This document shows, one piece after another, positions 28,287-36,314 of a DNA stretch of 64,000 bases. Location of the stretch: the NCBI RefSeq assembly GCF_008801925.2, contig NZ_CP062804.1, positions 3,100,001-3,164,000 on the forward strand, read 5' to 3'. The notes below the pieces were generated by a model. It worked only from the letters and a program-made list of their open reading frames with translations. It made no database searches and was not told the origin of the DNA. Made by a program: the position numbers and the translations under genes. The DNA comes from Cupriavidus basilensis. Lineage in GTDB: Bacteria > Pseudomonadota > Gammaproteobacteria > Burkholderiales > Burkholderiaceae. Numbering within the stretch: the first letter of the stretch is position 1; each line of letters begins with the position of its first letter.

Positions 28287-28601
28287 CCTGCTTCTCCCCA
28301 CGTGAACCGCCACGCCGCGCCCTGCGGGTGCGCAGGCCGGCAAGGGATGAGATTGCGCGATGGTGCACTGCGTGGACAATGACCTTTCGGCCCAAAATGA
28401 TTGGCCGAATCGTTCAGGGAAAAGCCTGCCTTTGGTAAATCCGGATTGTGCTGGGGCGCAGCATCGGGTTAACTGGCGCACATAGCCGGCACAGAACCGG
28501 CTGTGGTCCGGCAAGTCTGTGCGTTGCGCTGCGGTGCAGCGAGATGCAGCCCAGGGTAGATCCGGACCGGGACCAGGGAGTCCGTTGAGAACGAGGAGAC
28601 A
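28287..28601. promoter_or_regulatory. Divergent promoter region with TTCGGCC-N10-GGCCGAA
   Basis: The 315-bp gap lies between the Bug operon and the AraC gene. An inverted repeat with 7-bp arms (28386-28392 and 28403-28409) separated by 10 bp sits about 100 bp upstream of the Bug start. AraC proteins often use direct repeats, so its role is uncertain. No other feature was found. Confidence 0.4.
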
Positions 28602-29738
28602 ATGCAAAGCGCCGCACTCAGGGCATCCGCACCGTCATCGATGGCGGTGCCGCTCAGTTCCCTCCCGCCAGGCACACCGGGCGCCGACGCCGCCCAGCCG
28701 CCCACGCGCCACACTATTTCCGTGCTGCAGCTGCACCAGATCGTGCAAGGCGCACGCCGCCTTGGCTGCGACATCGACGCCCTGCTGCGCCGCGCCGCCA
28801 TTTCGCCCGCGTTGCTGCAGTCGCCCAGCGCGCGCGTGAGCGAGCGCCAGTTTGCCGCGCTGATGCGCTCGATGCGGCGCGTCACACGCGATGAGTTCTG
28901 GGGCTTGCTCAGCCGGCCGGTGGCGCCGGGGGTGTTCGCCCAGGCCTGCCAGGCGTTGATCCACTGCGCCACGCTGGAGGACGCCATGCGCGCCGGGCTG
29001 AACCTGTATCGCCTGCACCTGGTCGATTTCGTGCCCCGGCTGCAACAGCGCGACGGCCGCGCCACCCTGCTCCTGCTACCTCGCGCGCCCGCCACGGCGT
29101 GCCGCCAGTACGCGCAATCCACTTTCGCCTTCCAGGCTTACGGGGTGGCCAACTGGCTGGTGGCGCAGCGCATTCCCCTCACCGGCGTCGACCTGGCCGC
29201 GCGCGGCCCGGAACCTGCGCGCGGGCCATCCCGGCTCACTGATACCGAACGGGTCTTCAACACCCAGGTCCGCTATGGCCAGCCGCACACCGCCTTGCAC
29301 TTCGACGCCAGCTGGCTGCGCCTGCCCGTGGTCCAGGACGCCAGCAGCCTGCGAGCCTTCCTGAACGACACGCCGCGCAACCTGCTCACCCGCTACCGCG
29401 ACGACTCCTGCCTCGCCGAGCGCATCCGGCGCCACCTGCGCTGCCACCTCGATGACGAACTGCCCTCGCTGGAACAAATGGCCGAGGCCCTGCGCCTGAC
29501 GCCGCAAACCCTGCGCCGCCGCCTGCGCGAGGAAGGGCGCGGCTACCAGAGCATCAAGGACAGCCTGCGACGCGACGCGGCCATCGCCTTGCTGGAACAC
29601 ACGGACCTTGCACTGCAGCAGGTGGCGCTGCGCGTGGGGTTTTCAGAACCCAGCACGTTTCATCGCGCGTTCAAGAAATGGACGGGAGTGGCGCCCGGGG
29701 AGTACCGGCAGCGGCAGATGATGGAGTCCGCGGCCTGA
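28602..29738 (+). CDS. AraC-family regulator of the adjacent Bug/ligase operon
   Basis: A 378-residue transcription factor of the OruR/ArgR-like AraC group. The N-terminal two-thirds match the arabinose-binding-like sensor domain of that group (FWGLLSRPVAPGVFAQACQA, LRAFLNDTPRNLLTRY). The C-terminal HTH_18 domain contains SLEQMAEALRLTPQTLRRRL and ALQQVALRVGFSEPSTFHRA. ATG 28602 has AACGAGGAGACA upstream. It is divergent from the six-gene operon, so that operon is the likely target. The inducer should be one of its substrates or CoA products. Confidence 0.88.
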   Translation: MQSAALRASAPSSMAVPLSSLPPGTPGADAAQPPTRHTISVLQLHQIVQGARRLGCDIDALLRRAAISPALLQSPSARVSERQFAALMRSMRRVTRDEFWGLLSRPVAPGVFAQACQALIHCATLEDAMRAGLNLYRLHLVDFVPRLQQRDGRATLLLLPRAPATACRQYAQSTFAFQAYGVANWLVAQRIPLTGVDLAARGPEPARGPSRLTDTERVFNTQVRYGQPHTALHFDASWLRLPVVQDASSLRAFLNDTPRNLLTRYRDDSCLAERIRRHLRCHLDDELPSLEQMAEALRLTPQTLRRRLREEGRGYQSIKDSLRRDAAIALLEHTDLALQQVALRVGFSEPSTFHRAFKKWTGVAPGEYRQRQMMESAA

Positions 29739-29865
29739 GTGCCTGGACGCAGCGGACGAAGAGGAAGTTGAAGATCCCGTCGAATTGCCGGTGAGCGGCT
29801 CGGGCCGGCGGGATCTGCGCGGCGCAACAAATCAAAAATCAAAAATCACAAATCCCCTGGCACGC
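29739..29865. other. Convergent gap with inverted repeat and A-rich repeat
   Basis: Between the AraC and UspA stops. GATCCCG (29773-29779) pairs with CGGGATC (29809-29815), and ATCAAAA repeats follow at 29831-29844. The A-rich tract follows the hairpin on the plus strand as A, not T, so a canonical intrinsic terminator is not made in the AraC direction. Confidence 0.35.
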
Positions 29866-30300
29866 TCAGCGGAACACCAGCACCGGAATATCGCTATGCG
29901 TCAGCACCTTCTGGGTCTCGCTGCCCAGCAGCAGGCCGCTGATGCCGCGCCGCCCGTGCGACGCCATGAAGATCACGTCGCAGCCTAGCTCCTTGGCCAT
30001 GCCGATGATGCCCCGATAGGGCGCGGAGGCAGTGGATGTGGCACCCGAACACGGCACGCCAGCCAGTGCCGCGGCCGATTCCACCTTGGCCAGCTCCTCG
30101 CGCGCCGCGGCCTCGATGCGATGCTCGAAGACCGACTTCTTCTCATGGCCAGCGTCGCTGGACATCAGGAACGGATACTCCTCGAGGCACATATACGGGG
30201 TCAGCTTGGCGCCGGTCGTGCGCGCGAACTCGACGGCCGCCGGGAAGGCCTTTTGCGAGAGTTCCGATCCGTCGATGGGGAGCAGGATATGTTTGAACAT
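29866..30300 (-). CDS. UspA-family universal stress protein
   Basis: A 144-residue single-domain universal stress protein. It begins MFKHILLPIDGSELSQKAF and carries the ATP-binding signature HGRRGISGLLLGSETQKVL followed by IPVLVFR, so it should bind ATP. The start at ATG 30300 gives the standard N-terminus; an upstream in-frame ATG at 30315 would only add five residues. The next gene upstream on the same strand, a YdcH-like protein, is 44 bp away. Such proteins respond to starvation and redox stress. Confidence 0.93.
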   Translation of the reverse strand: MFKHILLPIDGSELSQKAFPAAVEFARTTGAKLTPYMCLEEYPFLMSSDAGHEKKSVFEHRIEAAAREELAKVESAAALAGVPCSGATSTASAPYRGIIGMAKELGCDVIFMASHGRRGISGLLLGSETQKVLTHSDIPVLVFR

Positions 30301-30344
30301 GGGATGGCCTTTCAATTGGCAGATTGGCGGATTTGATATTGGCT

Positions 30345-30563
30345 TCAGGAAGCCGAGACCTTGCGCAGGATGACGTAGAGCTGGTCCTTCAGCAGCAGCT
30401 TTTCCTTCTTGAGGATCTCGATGGCGGTGCTATCTGCGGGAACCGTGCCCGCCTCCATGTTCTTGATCTCATGGTCCAGTTCGTTGTGGCGGGTAAACAG
30501 CCGCGCAAAGTGGGCGTCCTGGGTCTTGAGGATGGATATCTGATCGCGGAATTCAGGAAACAT
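30345..30563 (-). CDS. YdcH-family small protein (DUF465)
   Basis: A 72-residue, highly charged, mostly helical protein of the YdcH family. It begins MFPEFRDQISILKTQDAHFA and contains HNELDHEIKNMEAG, then EILKKEKLLLKDQLY. A short coiled-coil hairpin is likely. ATG 30563 has AAGGTGAG upstream; the in-frame 16-residue extension is not conserved-looking. It probably shares a transcript with the downstream uspA-like gene. Function of the family is unknown. Confidence 0.85.
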   Translation of the reverse strand: MFPEFRDQISILKTQDAHFARLFTRHNELDHEIKNMEAGTVPADSTAIEILKKEKLLLKDQLYVILRKVSAS

Positions 30564-30960
30564 GGGCCTCACCTTGGGTGGGAGTTGGAAGGCTGGAGCG
30601 TTCAGGAGCATTGTGCCGGGAACCGGGCACGCGAGGCTTGATATGGATCATGTCCGGTGGGCTGGGGCACAGCTCTTGCCGGATGGCCTTATCCCGGGCG
30701 TCGCCATGCCTGCTCGCAATTGACCGGCCGACCATAGCAACAAAAGTTTTGTGGACGTCACGGGCATACCGCCTGATAGTTCGATCTAAAAACAGAGAGT
30801 CCAGCCTCGATCCATGAGCAGAAAGATGCACGCGACTCCACGGGACTTGCAAATTATCGGGAATAACCAATAATAGGGAGGTGCCTTGTCTTATCGACAC
30901 GAACGCCGCCCGGGGAGAGCGCCATGCGAAGGAACGTACCTGAAAGCAAAGGAGCGCATC
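30564..30960. other. 397-bp gene-free region before XRE gene
   Basis: It lies between the divergent ydcH-like and XRE genes. An ACAAAA-g-TTTTGT inverted repeat (30740-30752) and a plausible promoter (30847-30875) are present. No toxin gene upstream of the antitoxin-like gene was found here. Base composition is visibly less GC-rich than the surroundings. Confidence 0.45.
30847..30875 (+). promoter_or_regulatory. Putative sigma-70-like promoter for XRE gene
   Basis: TTGCAA (30847-30852) and ATAATA (30870-30875) are separated by 17 bp, about 85 bp upstream of the XRE start. The match is moderate, but it is the most A/T-rich hexamer pair in the gap. Confidence 0.4.
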
Positions 30961-31413
30961 ATGGCCAAAGATGGCAAGAACGTTTTGAATCCCGACTCGT
31001 TCGAGACGTTTCGCAAACGGGCTCTCGACAAGCCTGAGACACGCCGCGCCTATCTGGCGGAAACGCAGATGCTCGACGAAGATCCCGATACGCGGTTTGC
31101 AATGGCTGGCCGGGTCGGAAGCATCCTGCGCGCTGCGCGCCAGAAGAGCGGCAAAACACAGGCGCAGCAATCCGCCGACAGCGGCATGCTGCAATCCGAG
31201 ATCAGCCGGATCGAGAACGGCGGCGGTTCGCTCGGGCCCTCGATGGAAACGATCGTGAATTACGCTCACGCGCTCGACATGGAGGTCGTATTGATGCTGA
31301 AGCCGCGTGAAGCCAAACTGCCTCTTGAACTGATCGAGCCCGCCGATGAGTCGGCCGATGAAGCGAAGGCCGTGTCGGATATGAGCAGGGTACGGCTGTG
31401 GGGTGTCTTTTGA
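30961..31413 (+). CDS. XRE-family helix-turn-helix protein, orphan antitoxin-like
   Basis: A 150-residue DNA-binding protein. The N-terminal segment (SFETFRKRALDKPETRRAYL) resembles HigA-type antitoxins. The helix-turn-helix lies at about residues 50-105 (RVGSILRAARQKSGKTQAQQ, then SGMLQSEISRIENG). ATG 30961 has AAAGGAGCG upstream. No toxin gene is recognisable on either side, so it could be an orphan antitoxin, a solitary regulator, or a remnant of a mobile module. Codon use is less GC-biased than that of its neighbours. Confidence 0.75.
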   Translation: MAKDGKNVLNPDSFETFRKRALDKPETRRAYLAETQMLDEDPDTRFAMAGRVGSILRAARQKSGKTQAQQSADSGMLQSEISRIENGGGSLGPSMETIVNYAHALDMEVVLMLKPREAKLPLELIEPADESADEAKAVSDMSRVRLWGVF

Positions 31414-31815
31414 TTGCGCACGCAATGTCGCATTTCTTCGGGCACTGGACGGAGATCGTCATCGAAGGCATGACCTTGCTCAGCGTCATGCTGATCGGCG
31501 TCCGGCCGCGCGCATGACCCGGCGCCTCAAGGGCGCAATGATCGCCAAGGGCATACCGAACGACCTGGGGGTTGTCTCCGACAAGGCGCGATACAAGCGC
31601 AAGGCGTTTGTAGCCGCCGCACTGTCGTGGGAGCCACGAGACAGCCAGCAGCCGATTTGCGGGCCGCTGCTCGCTATCGTGGTCTCGGCCGTCAAGATTG
31701 ACCTGATGCTGTTCGGTTCCTGACGGCTGGCGGCATCTTATGCACCGCCGTGCGCAAGCCGATGGTACGCGCCCCGGCTGCTGCACCTGGGTAACGCGTA
31801 CCGCCGGAACCGGCC
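31414..31815. other. 402-bp region with no assignable gene
   Basis: It lies downstream of the XRE gene and beyond the CoA-transferase stop. Two short overlapping frames are possible: 31424-31517 (begins MSHFFGHWTEIVIEG) and 31514-31723 (begins MTRRLKGAMIAKGIPNDLG), which would join by an ATGA overlap. Neither matches a family I know. The patch may be a decayed partner of the XRE gene or transferred DNA. Confidence 0.4.
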
Positions 31816-33060
31816 TCAGATCAAGCCTTGTTCGCGCAGGGCCGCGATCCGCGCTGCCGACATGCCCAGCACGCCCGAAAGCACCGCCTCGGTATGTTCG
31901 CCCAGCCGCGGGGGCGCCGCGTCATACCTGACCGGCGTGGCCGAAAGCCGCAACGGGCTCTTCACCGTGGGACAAACCCCGCCATCGCTGCGCACCATAT
32001 CCACCTGCAGTTCACGATACCTGACCTGCGGGTCCTCCAGCACCTGCGCATAGTCGTTGATCGGCCCGCAAGGAATACCTTCGCGCTCCAGCGCTTGCAC
32101 CCAATGCGCGGTCGTGCCCGTGCGCATATGGGTCTCGAGCAGCGGCACCAGCACGTCGCGATTGACGATGCGGCCAGTGCCGGTGGCGAAACGTTCGTCC
32201 GTGGCAAGGTCCGGGCGCGCCACGCCCCGGCAGTACCCTTGCCATTGCCCGTCGTTGCCCGCGGCCACGATCATGTGGCCGTCCGCCGTGGCAAACACGT
32301 GGTACGGCACCATGTTCGCGTGCGCGTTCCCGAAACGCTGCGGCGTCTTTCCGGTGATCTTCTGCGCCAGGATCGGCGTCGCCCCGACCGCCACCACGGC
32401 ATCGAGCAGCGCCATGTCGATGCGCTGCCCCTCGCCGGTACGCTCGGCATGGCGCAGCGCCGCCAGCACGGCCACGGTGGCATACATGCCGGTGAGCATG
32501 TCGACCACGGCCACGCCGACCTTCTGCGGGCCGCCACCAGGCAGGTCGTCACGCTCGCCGGTGATGCTCATCAACCCGCCGATGCCCTGGAAGATGAAGT
32601 CATAGCCGGGCTTGTGCGCGCTCGGGCCCTCCTGGCCGTAGCCGGTGATGGAGCAATAGACCAGTGCCGGGTTGATGGCCTTGAGGCTGTCATAGTCCAG
32701 GCCATAGCGCTTCAGGTCGCCGACCTTGTAGTTCTCCAGCACGATCTGCGATTTCGCCGCCAGCTCGCGCACGATGCTCTGCCCTTCGGGGCTGGCGATA
32801 TCGAGCGTGACCGAGCGCTTGCCGCGGTTGGCGCCGGCGTAGTAGCTCGCATCGCGCGAGGGCTTGCCGTCGCCGTCGGGCAGCCAGGGCGGGCCCCAGG
32901 AGCGGGTGTCGTCGCCCACGCCGGGGCGCTCGACCTTGATCACCTCGGCGCCGAGGTCGGCCAGGTTCTGGGCGCACCAGGGACCGGCCAGGATGCGCGA
33001 GAGGTCCAGCACACGTACGCCGTCGAGCGCGCTCTTCATGGTTGTTGCCGTTGTTGTCAT
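31816..33060 (-). CDS. Class III (CaiB/BaiF) CoA-transferase
   Basis: A 414-residue CoA-transferase. The N-terminal signature GVRVLDLSRILAGPWCAQNL, ADLGAEVIKVERP, is followed by the catalytic-Asp candidate D187 in VGVAVVDMLTGMYA. It closely resembles formyl-CoA/succinyl-CoA:acid CoA-transferases. ATG 33060 overlaps the stop of the hydratase gene (ATGA), with GCGGAGTTCCG upstream, implying translational coupling. Met at 33039 is an alternative start; the intervening codons are a Thr-rich 9-bp repeat. It is last in the operon that begins at 36121. Confidence 0.9.
   Translation of the reverse strand: MTTTATTMKSALDGVRVLDLSRILAGPWCAQNLADLGAEVIKVERPGVGDDTRSWGPPWLPDGDGKPSRDASYYAGANRGKRSVTLDIASPEGQSIVRELAAKSQIVLENYKVGDLKRYGLDYDSLKAINPALVYCSITGYGQEGPSAHKPGYDFIFQGIGGLMSITGERDDLPGGGPQKVGVAVVDMLTGMYATVAVLAALRHAERTGEGQRIDMALLDAVVAVGATPILAQKITGKTPQRFGNAHANMVPYHVFATADGHMIVAAGNDGQWQGYCRGVARPDLATDERFATGTGRIVNRDVLVPLLETHMRTGTTAHWVQALEREGIPCGPINDYAQVLEDPQVRYRELQVDMVRSDGGVCPTVKSPLRLSATPVRYDAAPPRLGEHTEAVLSGVLGMSAARIAALREQGLI
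33041..33058. repeat. 9-bp repeat at start of CoA-transferase gene
   Basis: GTTGTTGCC and GTTGTTGTC lie between the two candidate start codons (33060 and 33039). Translated, they give Thr/Ala-rich residues absent from the conserved fold. Confidence 0.45.
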
Positions 33061-33920
33061 GCACGGAACTCCGCTACGCCGTTGCTGAGCACGGTGACGT
33101 CGCGCGCGGGCACGCGGGCGTCGAACAGCACGCGGCCGCCGCCTTCGCGCCACATGCGCACTTCGAGGGTTTCGCCGGGAAATACCGGGCGGGAAAAACG
33201 CACATTGAGTTCGAGCAGCTGATCGCCATCGCCGTTGGCGAAGGTGTCGACCAGCGCGCGCGCCGCCACGCCATAGGTGCACAGGCCGTGCAGGATGGGC
33301 GCGTCGAAGCCAGCCGCCCGCGCCACTTCCGGATCGGCATGCAACGGGTTGGGATCGGCATTGAGGCGGTACAGCAACGCGGCCTGCGGCATGATCGCCA
33401 GGTTGCGAGCCGCATCCGGCGCGCGGGCCGGCACTGCCGGCAGTGCCTCGGGCGCGGTATCGCCCTGGCCAAAGCCGCCGTCGGCGCGGCAGAAGGTGGT
33501 GTGGTTCACGGTGGCCAGTTCGGCACCGGTGGCCGCATCCACCAGCGTGCGCTCCACGATCACGAGCGCGCCCTTGTCGGCCCCCTTGTCGATGACATGG
33601 GTCACCCGTGCACGCGCACGCACGGTGCCGGACGCCGGCAGCGGACGGTGCAGGCGCAGGCGCTGCTCGCCGTGGACGATGCGCACCCAGTCAATGCCGC
33701 TCTTCGGGTCCTGCATCCAGAAGCCGGGATAGGCCAGCACCACGGCCTGCGTTGGAAAGGCCTTGAGCTGCGCTTCATAAACGTATTGCAGCTGGCGCGG
33801 ATCGGTGGGCTGCTCGCCCAGGCCAAGACCCAGCGCGTAGAGGATGGAATCCTTCTCGCCGTAGGTTTGCGTGACCTCCGGGAAGTCCCAGTTCTTGATG
33901 CGGTTGTAGTCGAGCGGCAT
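33057..33920 (-). CDS. MaoC/hydratase-2-type enoyl-CoA hydratase (MFE-2-like)
   Basis: A 287-residue (R)-specific enoyl-CoA hydratase with two tandem hot-dog repeats, like the hydratase-2 region of eukaryotic multifunctional enzyme type 2. The N-terminal repeat is noncatalytic (ILYALGLGLG, YVYEAQLKAFPTQAVVLAYP). The C-terminal repeat carries the active-site loop LNADPNPLHADPEVARAAGF and ILHGLCTYGVA. It lies 4 bp downstream of the SDR gene and overlaps the CoA-transferase start. It probably supplies an (R)-3-hydroxyacyl-CoA for that SDR. Confidence 0.9.
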   Translation of the reverse strand: MPLDYNRIKNWDFPEVTQTYGEKDSILYALGLGLGEQPTDPRQLQYVYEAQLKAFPTQAVVLAYPGFWMQDPKSGIDWVRIVHGEQRLRLHRPLPASGTVRARARVTHVIDKGADKGALVIVERTLVDAATGAELATVNHTTFCRADGGFGQGDTAPEALPAVPARAPDAARNLAIMPQAALLYRLNADPNPLHADPEVARAAGFDAPILHGLCTYGVAARALVDTFANGDGDQLLELNVRFSRPVFPGETLEVRMWREGGGRVLFDARVPARDVTVLSNGVAEFRA

Positions 33921-33924
33921 GGCG

Positions 33925-34845
33925 TCAGATCGGGTCCCAGCTGATCACGTCGGGCGAGCGCTCGAGCTTGAAGAAGCTGTTGCGCATGGCAGGGATGGCG
34001 ATCTGGGCAATGGATTCCGGGGTCCAGCCTTCGCTCATGTGGACCGAGCGCACCGGACGCGGCTGGCTCATCAGCATGATCTCGTTGGCGCGCACGGCGA
34101 AGATCTGCGCGTTGACTTCATGCGCGGCATCGCTGGCGAGGAAGGCGGCCATCGGCGCGACCTTGTTGGCTTCCATCTTTTGCAGCTTGGCAACACGCGC
34201 CTTTTCTTCCGGGGTCTCCGAGGGGATCGAGCTGGTCATGCGGCTCCAGGCGAACGGCGCGATGCAGTTCGAGCGCACATTGAAGCGGGCCATGTCCAGT
34301 GCGATCGACTTCGACAGCGCGGCAATGCCAAGCTTGGCAGCCGAGTAGTTGGCCTGGCCCAGGTTGCCGATCAGGCCAGAGGTGGAAGTCATGTGCACGT
34401 AGGCGCCGCTCTCCTGGTCCTTGAAGTGGTTGGCGGCGGCGCGGCTGACAAAGAACGTGCCGTTGAGGTGGACGTCGATCACCGAGCGCCATTCTTCCTC
34501 GTTCATCTTGAAGAACATGCGGTCGCGCAGGTTGCCGGCGTTGTTGACCACGGCATCGATGCGGCCGAAGTTGTCGATCGCGCATTGCACGATGGCATTG
34601 GCGCCCTGCCAGCTCGATACGCTGTCGGTGTTGGCTACCGCAATGCCGCCGGCGGCGACGATCTCGTCGACTACGCGCTGCGCGGGGCCGGCATCACCAC
34701 CTTCACCGGTGAGCGATACGCCGATGTCGTTGACCACCACCTTGGCGCCGGCCTTGGCCAGTTCCAACGCTACGCCGCGCCCGATGCCACCACCCGCGCC
34801 GGTCACCAGCGCTACCTTGCCTGCCATCACTCCACTCATATTCAT
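33925..34845 (-). CDS. SDR dehydrogenase, MFE-2 (R)-3-hydroxyacyl-CoA dehydrogenase-like
   Basis: A 306-residue short-chain dehydrogenase. TGAGGGIG at residues 15-22, the VVNDIG segment with a following SLTGEGGDAG insert, NNAG at 101-104, and Ser154/Tyr167/Lys171 are intact. The insert and the long C-terminus (FKLERSPDVISWDPI) are typical of the dehydrogenase domain of peroxisomal-type multifunctional enzyme 2. Adjacent to the hydratase-2 gene, it completes a split MFE-2 module. ATG 34845 has GACAGGAGT upstream. Confidence 0.9.
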   Translation of the reverse strand: MNMSGVMAGKVALVTGAGGGIGRGVALELAKAGAKVVVNDIGVSLTGEGGDAGPAQRVVDEIVAAGGIAVANTDSVSSWQGANAIVQCAIDNFGRIDAVVNNAGNLRDRMFFKMNEEEWRSVIDVHLNGTFFVSRAAANHFKDQESGAYVHMTSTSGLIGNLGQANYSAAKLGIAALSKSIALDMARFNVRSNCIAPFAWSRMTSSIPSETPEEKARVAKLQKMEANKVAPMAAFLASDAAHEVNAQIFAVRANEIMLMSQPRPVRSVHMSEGWTPESIAQIAIPAMRNSFFKLERSPDVISWDPI

Positions 34846-34925
34846 ACTCCTGTCTACACGTTTGCTTGCTCGGCGGCCTGGCATGCGCCAGGCCGGATAT
34901 TGATTGATCTCTTTTGGTTGATCTC

Positions 34926-35075
34926 TTATTCCAGGCGTGCGCCCGAGTCCTTCACGACCTTGCTCCAGCGCGTGATCTCCGCATCGATATGCGCGCCCAT
35001 CAGCCCCACCGCGAGCGGGGCGATCAGCGCAGCCGGTAGCCATGACCTGCGGTGGCGCACTCTCGATGCTCCCAT
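34926..35075 (-). pseudogene. Internally deleted Bug/TctC gene remnant
   Basis: A 49-codon frame with intact start and stop. Residues 1-28 look like an export signal (MGASRVRHRRSW, then a hydrophobic LPAALIAPLAVGLMGA). Residues 29-49 read HIDAEITRWSKVVKDSGARL plus Glu, which matches the C-terminus of Bug proteins: the neighbouring one ends ARFIDAERVRWAKVVKDTGIPQQ. The middle, about 280 residues, is absent. A single in-frame deletion joining the start to the tail explains this best. GAGGGGACAAGGC lies before the ATG. It may still be translated. It lies between the SDR and a full Bug gene in the same operon. Confidence 0.7.
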
Positions 35076-35128
35076 GCCTTGTCCCCTCGTTGTGCTGTGG
35101 TGTCGCGTGCCGTGCTTCGGGCTCGCCC

Positions 35129-36121
35129 TCATTGCTGTGGAATGCCGGTGTCCTTCACCACCTTGGCCCAGCGCACGCGCTCCGCGTCGATGAACCTGGC
35201 GAAATGCTCGGGCGTGTCGCCGCCCGGCACCCCACCGAGATCGGCCAGGCGCGTTTTCACTTCGGGCTCGGCCAGGATGCCGGCCACCGTCTTTTGCAGG
35301 CGCGAGATCACCGCGGCCGGCGTGCCCGCCGGCGCCACCAGGCCGAACCATGCGGTCACCTGGAAGTCGTCGAGCCCGGCTTCCTTCATGGTGGGCACGT
35401 CGGGCAGCTCGGCCACGCGCGTGGCGCTGGTCACCGCCAGCGCGCGCAGCTTGCCGGACTGGATATGCGGCAGCGAGCTGGGCAGGTTGTCCACCATCAT
35501 CGTCACCTGCCCCGCCACCAGGTCGGCCACGGCCGGCGCGGCACCCTTGTATGGCACATGGATGATGTCGATGCCGGTGCGCTTCTTGAACAGCTCACCG
35601 GACAGGTGCACCGATTGCCCGGTCCCCGACGAGGCAAACGAGAGCTTGCCCGGCTGGGACCTGGCCAGCGCGACCAGTTCCGCCACGTTGCGGGCAGGCA
35701 CCTTGGCGTTGACCACCAGCACATTGGGCACCGAGACGACCATGGTGATCGGCGCGAAGTCCTCGGCACGGTAGGGAAGTTGCTTGTACAGGCCGTAGTT
35801 GATGGCATTGGGGCCGATATTGCCCATCATCAGCGTATAGCCGTCCGGCGCGGCCTGGCGCAGTGCCTGCACGCCGACGATGCCGGCCGCGCCGGCACGG
35901 TTTTCCACCACCACGGGCTGGCCCAGCAGCTCGGAGAGGCGCTTGCCGACCAGCCGCGAGGCGATATCGGTGGTGCCTCCCGCCGCTGCGGGCACGATCA
36001 GGCGCACCGGCTTGTCCGGATAGTCGGCTGCGGCAGCGCCGCCCGTGGTGGCCAAGGTAGCCACGCCCAGCATGGTGGCCACGCCCGCCAGCCTGCTTGC
36101 GCTGTAGCGCCGAACTGTCAT
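35129..36121 (-). CDS. Bug/TctC-family periplasmic binding protein
   Basis: A 330-residue exported carboxylate-binding protein and first gene of its operon. The signal peptide begins MTVRRYSASRLAGVATMLGV and ends near GGAAAADYP. The mature part shows KPVRLIVPAAAGGTTDIASR, VVENRAGAAGIVGVQALRQA and PYKGAAPAVADLVAGQVTM. ATG 36121 has CCAGGAGGACG upstream. It diverges from the LysR gene. An internally deleted relative lies immediately downstream (34926-35075). Confidence 0.92.
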   Translation of the reverse strand: MTVRRYSASRLAGVATMLGVATLATTGGAAAADYPDKPVRLIVPAAAGGTTDIASRLVGKRLSELLGQPVVVENRAGAAGIVGVQALRQAAPDGYTLMMGNIGPNAINYGLYKQLPYRAEDFAPITMVVSVPNVLVVNAKVPARNVAELVALARSQPGKLSFASSGTGQSVHLSGELFKKRTGIDIIHVPYKGAAPAVADLVAGQVTMMVDNLPSSLPHIQSGKLRALAVTSATRVAELPDVPTMKEAGLDDFQVTAWFGLVAPAGTPAAVISRLQKTVAGILAEPEVKTRLADLGGVPGGDTPEHFARFIDAERVRWAKVVKDTGIPQQ

Positions 36122-36314
36122 GTGTCGTCCTCCTGGGTGGCTGCGCGGCGGCTCGGGTTTCGCGCCGCCTTTGCGCAAGGCACGCCGGTAACCGCCCGCG
36201 CAATACGGACGAGCCGGCCTTTATGGTTCTCTTGCCACGCCGAATACGATAAATTGACGGCGGGGACATTGCTATTCACGATTGACAAAAGAGGCCTTTG
36301 GCCCAGCGAAACAC

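Noticed and set aside
26233..28395. A single 720-residue protein covering two Bug genes
   Set aside because: The N-terminal part is read in the wrong frame relative to the first Bug gene. The true protein begins at 27225 with a signal peptide.
29773..29852. Intrinsic terminator between AraC and UspA genes
   Set aside because: The inverted repeat is followed by an A-tract, not a T-tract, in the AraC direction, and the T-tract precedes the stem in the other direction.
30564..31815. A complete HigBA or HipBA toxin-antitoxin system around the XRE gene
   Set aside because: No frame on either side shows RelE/HigB or HipA features. Only the XRE gene is supported.
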